Origin: Candidatus Sulfotelmatobacter sp. | Lineage (GTDB): Bacteria; Acidobacteriota; Terriglobia; Terriglobales; Acidobacteriaceae | Assembly: GCA_025462865.1 (NCBI GenBank) | Contig: JAOAPI010000056.1 | Span: 1-64,000 of the forward strand | Direction: 5' to 3' | DNA: 64,000 bases | Shown: piece by piece, positions 60,387 through 64,000 of the stretch | How positions within the stretch are numbered: the first letter of the stretch is position 1 | Layout of the letters: the number at the start of each line of letters is the position of its first letter | Position numbers and translations under genes: made by a program | The notes under the pieces: model-generated | Databases searched by the model: none | What the model was told of the DNA's origin: nothing | Seen by the model: the letters and a program-made list of their open reading frames with translations, nothing else

Positions 60387-60549
60387 GGCGGCCTCTCGGA
60401 GTGAGCGATGGATCGATGGAGCGATGGAGCGATCTATTTTGCCTGTGACTGGACGCAATAATCAAGAAAGTTGACTTCGTAAATCCTCGCAAGCCCGCGG
60501 AGCACGCTACTTTTATCGAGTATGACGACGAAAAGTATTACTGCGCCTG

Positions 60550-61074
60550 CTAGGGCAGAGTTCGGCGGGCAGGTCTGCTGGTGGCGGATTTGTAGTCCGC
60601 AGGATAAAGAACGACGCAGCGGTTGAAACCCTCGCCGTCGCTTTCGGTACGCAGATCAGTCTGGTCGCGCAACGCCAGGTGGACAATGCGACGCTCGCGT
60701 GAGGACATGGGAGCGAACTGAAAAGGTGTTCCGGTCTGGCGAACCTTCTCGGCGGCAACCCCTGCCGCCATGCGCAGTTCCTGAAAGCGCATGGACCGCT
60801 GGTTCTTGCAGTCGAAAGAAATCTTCTCGTGCTCCCCCGAAGGCAGACGCACGATCTCGAGCGCGAGCAGTTCCAGCGCTCGCAACAATTCTCCGCCACG
60901 ATCAAGCAGTAGCGCGGAGTCAGGGCCCGAGAGATCAACGAAAATTTCGGGCTTCTCCCACTCGCTTTGCGGCGGAGGATCAACCACGATGCGGTACTTG
61001 AGGTGAAGACCGCCGTGTGTGACGACAGCTTGCAGAAATTCGTTGATTCGATTGGCGGCGGCAAGTTTGTCCAT
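60550..61074 (-). CDS. jag: Jag-like R3H-domain RNA-binding protein
   Basis: 174 residues. A KH-like part (about 45-95, FVDLSGPDSALLLDRGGELL followed by RALELLALEIV) and an R3H domain (RMAAGVAAEKVRQTGTPFQF, APMSSRERRIVHLALRDQTD, then LRTESDGEGFNRCVVLYP) give the KhpB/Jag pattern. The N-terminal Jag_N domain of longer family members is absent. Jag/KhpB binds RNA and affects cell elongation in Firmicutes. It lies downstream of yidC, as in most origin-proximal clusters, but a 151-bp gap with inverted repeats separates them. The C-terminus (SATSRPARRTLP) looks unstructured. Confidence 0.9.
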   Translation of the reverse strand: MDKLAAANRINEFLQAVVTHGGLHLKYRIVVDPPPQSEWEKPEIFVDLSGPDSALLLDRGGELLRALELLALEIVRLPSGEHEKISFDCKNQRSMRFQELRMAAGVAAEKVRQTGTPFQFAPMSSRERRIVHLALRDQTDLRTESDGEGFNRCVVLYPADYKSATSRPARRTLP

Positions 61075-61078
61075 AGAA

Positions 61079-61225
61079 GAAAGCTCTTAGCTGTTAGCTC
61101 TTGGCTTTTAGCGTGAATCTTGAACCCTTAACCACAGAGCGTACATATCTTTTGTTGAAAGCAAATTTTATCGCAACACGCGCGGGGTCGAGCTAAGAGC
61201 TAAAGGCTAATAGCTAAAAGCCCTC
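61079..61225. repeat. Paired inverted TAGCTAAAAGC-type repeats between jag and yidC
   Basis: Left arm AGCTCTTAGCTGTTAGCTCT and its inverted right arm GAGCTAAGAGCTAAAGGCTA surround the gap between jag and yidC. They are degenerate and related to the GTGGYCAGTG pairs in layout but not in sequence. Confidence 0.65.
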
Positions 61226-63004
61226 TCACTTCTCTTTCTTCCGCGCACGCTTTTCCAGCATCTCGCGCATCTCGCGTCCCAGGCTGGTGCGATTCATGAT
61301 GGACTGCTGTGCCATCTGAATCAAATTTGTTTCCGCGTAGTAAAGATTCAATCCCGCGGCCAGGTTGAAGAAAATGAAGCCCATCATCAGCGGCATCATC
61401 CACATCATCATTCTCTGCTGGGAGGGGTCCATGCCGGCTTGCGGCGTCATGCGCTGCATGGCAACCATGCTGACGACCATTAAAATAGGCAGCACGAAAT
61501 AAGGATCGCGAGCCGAGAGATCGTGAACCCAAAGCCAGTGAGCGTGGCGAAGATCGAGCGCGTCGCGCAACATGCTGTAATAAGCGAACAGAAACGGCAT
61601 CTGGATGAGCAAGGGCAAACAGCCGCCCGCCGGATTCACGCCCTCCTTCTTATAGATGGCGCTCACTTCTTCATTCATGGCGGCCTTGCGCGGATCACGC
61701 AGGCTGTACTTCTTGTATTTCTCCTGAACTGCTTTTATCTGAGGGGCGACGCGCTGCATCTTTAGCATCGACTTCATTTGCGTAATGCGGAGCGGGAGCA
61801 GCGCAATCGCAATGATGAGAGTCTGAAGCACAATCGCCCATCCCCAGTTATGAACGATGTGGGTGTAAGTCCACTTGAGCCAGAGGAAAAGCGGGCGCGC
61901 GATAATTTCTAGCCGGCCGAAATCGACGATGCCGCGCAGATCCGGATTGTCGTTCTTGATGGTAGGAACCTGGACTGCCTCGAGAACTGCGAGCTCTTTC
62001 GGACCGACGTACATCCGTTCGGTCGTCGGGCCGTGAAGATTGCCTACCGCTGCGCCGAGCACGTCGACTTTGGTGGTCTCATTGGCGCCCGGTTTCTGCG
62101 GTACTTCCAGCGAATTGCGCAGTGTCACCAGTGTAGCGGCTCTTGGATCGTCCGGGATGAAGATCGCAGTGAAGTATTGATCTCCAGTGCCGGCCCACTC
62201 GAAAGGTCCATGAATGGTGTTACCACTGCTGACGCTCTTAACGGGCAGGCGAGAAATATAGCTTGGGAAAATCAAGGTACTGCGCTCAGTGGAAGCATCG
62301 TTGTGGTAATCGATGCGAGCGGCGGCATAAGAAGCGGGAGTGACCTCGTCGCCGAATCCCGAAGGCCAAGCGGGCGCGGCGAAAACATCACCTCCTTTGT
62401 AGACGACGGAAGTCTCCACGTTCAAGACGTAAGTGTGATCGAAGCGGAACGTCTTCCGGACCACGACCTCAGGGTCGGAATACTCAAACGTGACGCTGGC
62501 CGGGGCCGAGAGATGGCCTTCGTTCGAAGTTACGTAGAGAACCGAGTTCAGACGGTTGCGCAGGGCTTCGTCGTAGGTCCAGAGAGAAAGCGGGTAGCCG
62601 TATTTTTGGGCGGCGATCGGGTTGACCAGATCAAGCAGGCCGTTCTGCGCTTCGTTATCGAACTTTTTCAGGATCCAGGATTTGACCTGCGCGCCGCGAT
62701 TGGTGAAAGTGATGCGATAGAGATCGTTCTCGATGACGGTTTCGGTTTCGGCCGCAGCCTGCTTGGTGACGGTACTGGTCCGAACCACGGGCGGTGCGGC
62801 CGGCGCCGAGGCCACGGGAGCGGTCGAAGCGGGCGCGGCTTGCGCGGGCGCGGCCTGATTTTGCGGAGGGGCCGCAGGCGACCCCGGCAGGTATTTCTTC
62901 AGCAGCGGCTGGAAAATCAGGAGAACGACGAACGTAAGAACGAAGACAAGAAGTAGCCGTCGTTCAGCGCCGGGTTCCTGTTGAGGATTTTTAAAGTCAG
63001 GCAA
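61226..63004 (-). CDS. yidC: Membrane protein insertase YidC
   Basis: 592 residues from a TTG at 63004. The N-terminal anchor (LLLVFVLTFVVLLIFQPLL) is followed by an Ala/Pro linker and the large periplasmic domain (YRITFTNRGAQVKSWILKKF to about 370). The conserved core of five membrane segments then follows, with WGWAIVLQTLIIAIALLPLR and the MKMQ-type loop QMKSMLKMQRVAPQIKAVQE. The hydrophilic-groove Arg region, YYSMLRDALDLRHAHWLWVHDLS and FNLAAGLNLYYAETNLIQM are present. It inserts membrane proteins with or without SecYEG. The Gram-negative type with periplasmic domain fits a diderm host. Confidence 0.97.
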   Translation of the reverse strand: MPDFKNPQQEPGAERRLLLVFVLTFVVLLIFQPLLKKYLPGSPAAPPQNQAAPAQAAPASTAPVASAPAAPPVVRTSTVTKQAAAETETVIENDLYRITFTNRGAQVKSWILKKFDNEAQNGLLDLVNPIAAQKYGYPLSLWTYDEALRNRLNSVLYVTSNEGHLSAPASVTFEYSDPEVVVRKTFRFDHTYVLNVETSVVYKGGDVFAAPAWPSGFGDEVTPASYAAARIDYHNDASTERSTLIFPSYISRLPVKSVSSGNTIHGPFEWAGTGDQYFTAIFIPDDPRAATLVTLRNSLEVPQKPGANETTKVDVLGAAVGNLHGPTTERMYVGPKELAVLEAVQVPTIKNDNPDLRGIVDFGRLEIIARPLFLWLKWTYTHIVHNWGWAIVLQTLIIAIALLPLRITQMKSMLKMQRVAPQIKAVQEKYKKYSLRDPRKAAMNEEVSAIYKKEGVNPAGGCLPLLIQMPFLFAYYSMLRDALDLRHAHWLWVHDLSARDPYFVLPILMVVSMVAMQRMTPQAGMDPSQQRMMMWMMPLMMGFIFFNLAAGLNLYYAETNLIQMAQQSIMNRTSLGREMREMLEKRARKKEK

Positions 63005-63019
63005 AGTTTTGTTACCGTC

Positions 63020-63301
63020 TCAAATTCTTGGCGCGCACACCGTGCCGCGCTTGTGGAAGGATTCTTTTTCCGCCGCCGCTCGAACTACCGGATCGTAACC
63101 GCTGCCCGCAAAAGGATGACAGCGCAGGATGCGGCCAATAGCCATCCATCCGCCGCGCAAAGCGCCGTAGCGCTCCACCGCCTCCATCGCATATTCGGAA
63201 CACGTGGGCACGTAGCGGCACGCCGCAGGCAACAGCGGCGAGATCGCCCACTTGTAGGTCCGCAGCAATTGCAGTGTGACGAATTTGGCGTACTGGTTCA
63301 A
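63020..63301 (-). CDS. yidD: Membrane protein insertion efficiency factor YidD
   Basis: 93 residues beginning at a TTG that overlaps the rnpA stop by 3 bp. The family signature is present: [20 protein letters not shown], then [20 protein letters not shown] and [16 protein letters not shown]. It assists YidC-dependent insertion at the inner membrane. The neighbour order rnpA-yidD-yidC is conserved in most bacteria and the tight spacing indicates an operon. The C-terminus is basic. Confidence 0.96.
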   Translation of the reverse strand: MNQYAKFVTLQLLRTYKWAISPLLPAACRYVPTCSEYAMEAVERYGALRGGWMAIGRILRCHPFAGSGYDPVVRAAAEKESFHKRGTVCAPRI

Positions 63302-63894
63302 GATCGGCTACGGACTTCTCTCTTCCGGCTTTCTGAAATTCTTCTCGGCGCCGCTTCAGATGACGCCTTCCCTGCGATATTCTGCGCCAGCTTTTGCTCG
63401 ATTACGGCGAAGGCACGACTGACTTCGTTCAGCACAGCCGAGAAGTCGGTGGCCAGCAACGACTTCTTCGGATTGATAACGACATCGGCGGCAATCTCTC
63501 CCAGAGGAAGCGACATGCGAACCGCTTCGCGCAAGCGCCGCTTCATCCGGTTCCGCTGCACCGCACCGCCCAGAGCACGCCCCACGGTGAAGCCTACCCG
63601 CAAACCTCGCGGCACGGACCTCCCCTGAACCACAGTCGAAGACTCATCCGCACTCTGGTTCGCTTCCGCACGCGGCCAGTAGAAAACAGTCAATGATGCC
63701 GAAAAATGCCGGCGTCCCTGCTTGTAAACACGTTCGAAATCCGCATGACGGAGAAGACGTGCGGTTCGTGGAAATCGTGCTGCTTTCTTTTGCGGCATCG
63801 CGGAATCACGCCGGGTTCTCAGCGCGGCACCAGCCATCATGCCCTCGTGCTGTGGCAAGTGGTTTGGCGTCTCGACTGTGGAAGTGACCGGCAC
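63298..63894 (-). CDS. rnpA: Ribonuclease P protein component
   Basis: 198 residues on the track from a GTG; internal Met codons at 63840 and 63798 ([20 protein letters not shown]) are likely alternatives and give more usual lengths. The RnpA motif [17 protein letters not shown] is present, with [20 protein letters not shown] before it. Between VFYWPRAE and GLRVGFTVG lies an extra loop ([19 protein letters not shown]). It cofactors RNase P in 5' maturation of tRNA. It lies 9 bp after rpmH. Confidence 0.95.
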   Translation of the reverse strand: MPVTSTVETPNHLPQHEGMMAGAALRTRRDSAMPQKKAARFPRTARLLRHADFERVYKQGRRHFSASLTVFYWPRAEANQSADESSTVVQGRSVPRGLRVGFTVGRALGGAVQRNRMKRRLREAVRMSLPLGEIAADVVINPKKSLLATDFSAVLNEVSRAFAVIEQKLAQNIAGKASSEAAPRRISESRKREVRSRS

Positions 63895-63903
63895 TAAAAA
63901 ACG

Positions 63904-64000
63904 CTACTCGCGGAAGCCGGGCTTCACGGAGACCCGCTTCCGCCCTTTGGCGCGGCGGCGTGAAATCACCTTCTTGCCACCCTGGGTCTTCATGCGCGTG
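63904..64000 (-). CDS. rpmH: 50S ribosomal protein L34, C-terminal part (runs off right edge)
   Basis: Not in the track because its start lies outside. The minus strand up to the TAG at 63904-63906 reads RMKTQGGKKVISRRRAKGRK followed by RVSVKPGFRE, the conserved C-terminal half of L34. The position next to rnpA is universal and indicates that dnaA and the replication origin are probably just beyond the right edge. Confidence 0.95.
   Translation of the reverse strand, partial: TRMKTQGGKKVISRRRAKGRKRVSVKPGFRE

Noticed and set aside
1-64000. CRISPR arrays, tRNA or rRNA genes, insertion sequences and prophage genes
   Set aside because: No regularly spaced repeats, no cloverleaf-like stretch and no transposase or phage protein could be seen on either strand; a covariance search would be needed for a firm statement on tRNAs.

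Overview
The window reads as chromosomal DNA of an Acidobacteriota member (Terriglobia, Koribacter/Sulfotelmatobacter-like). This is inferred from gene content: a Ser/Thr kinase fused to a TolB-like propeller, many secreted proteins with LPDAP or carboxypeptidase-regulatory-like segments, a TonB-terminus secreted protein, an aroD-aroE fusion, GC-rich coding sequence and dense families of short intergenic repeats. No rRNA, tRNA, CRISPR array, prophage or insertion sequence was recognised.

Left part (1-11 kb): a truncated HtrA-type protease, then a five-gene minus-strand cluster at 1.27-4.43 kb. In transcription order this is a Cys/His-rich secreted protein, an outer-membrane barrel, an HMA metal-binding protein, a TlpA thioredoxin-like lipoprotein and a CDF-like membrane protein. 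The HMA gene is the main discovery. Its reading frame runs from a strong ribosome binding site through a signal peptide into an HMA fold whose two CxxC cysteine codons are both TGA, so it appears to encode a UxxU selenoprotein that ORF callers truncate. After it come a creatininase-family amidohydrolase, secreted proteins, coaE, folD and a Trm112-like zinc protein.

Middle (11-35 kb): an Ig-like lipoprotein, the kinase, aroDE, an AMMECR1 protein, pgsA, a GNAT acetyltransferase, a ComEA-like helix-hairpin-helix protein, gdhA, an MBL-fold hydrolase, and trpE and trpG. trpE and trpG converge on a small four-helix S23-type gene bounded by inverted repeats. Then follow PilZ, AMIN and YtxH proteins, efp, acylphosphatase, apt, a short stretch of unknown genes, recQ and a CPBP protease.

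Right part (35-64 kb): a membrane glycosyltransferase-like protein, a secreted protein that looks like two fused paralogues, gyrA, several secreted proteins and a GbsR/MarR-type regulator. The chromosome segregation block rsmG-parA-parB has a cluster of parS sites. Next are a STAS protein, an OmpA-family coiled-coil protein, a BNR-repeat protein, a DUF2911 protein, a degenerate receiver domain and an S9 peptidase. The right edge carries the origin-proximal order jag-yidC-yidD-rnpA-rpmH on the minus strand, so dnaA/oriC probably lies just outside.

Three families of short repeats mark gene ends: paired inverted GTGGYCAGTG repeats, a GGACAGCCG family, and a TCGACGT..RTCGATATA motif around rsmG/parAB. 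In several cases they encode the C-terminal tails or linkers of neighbouring proteins.
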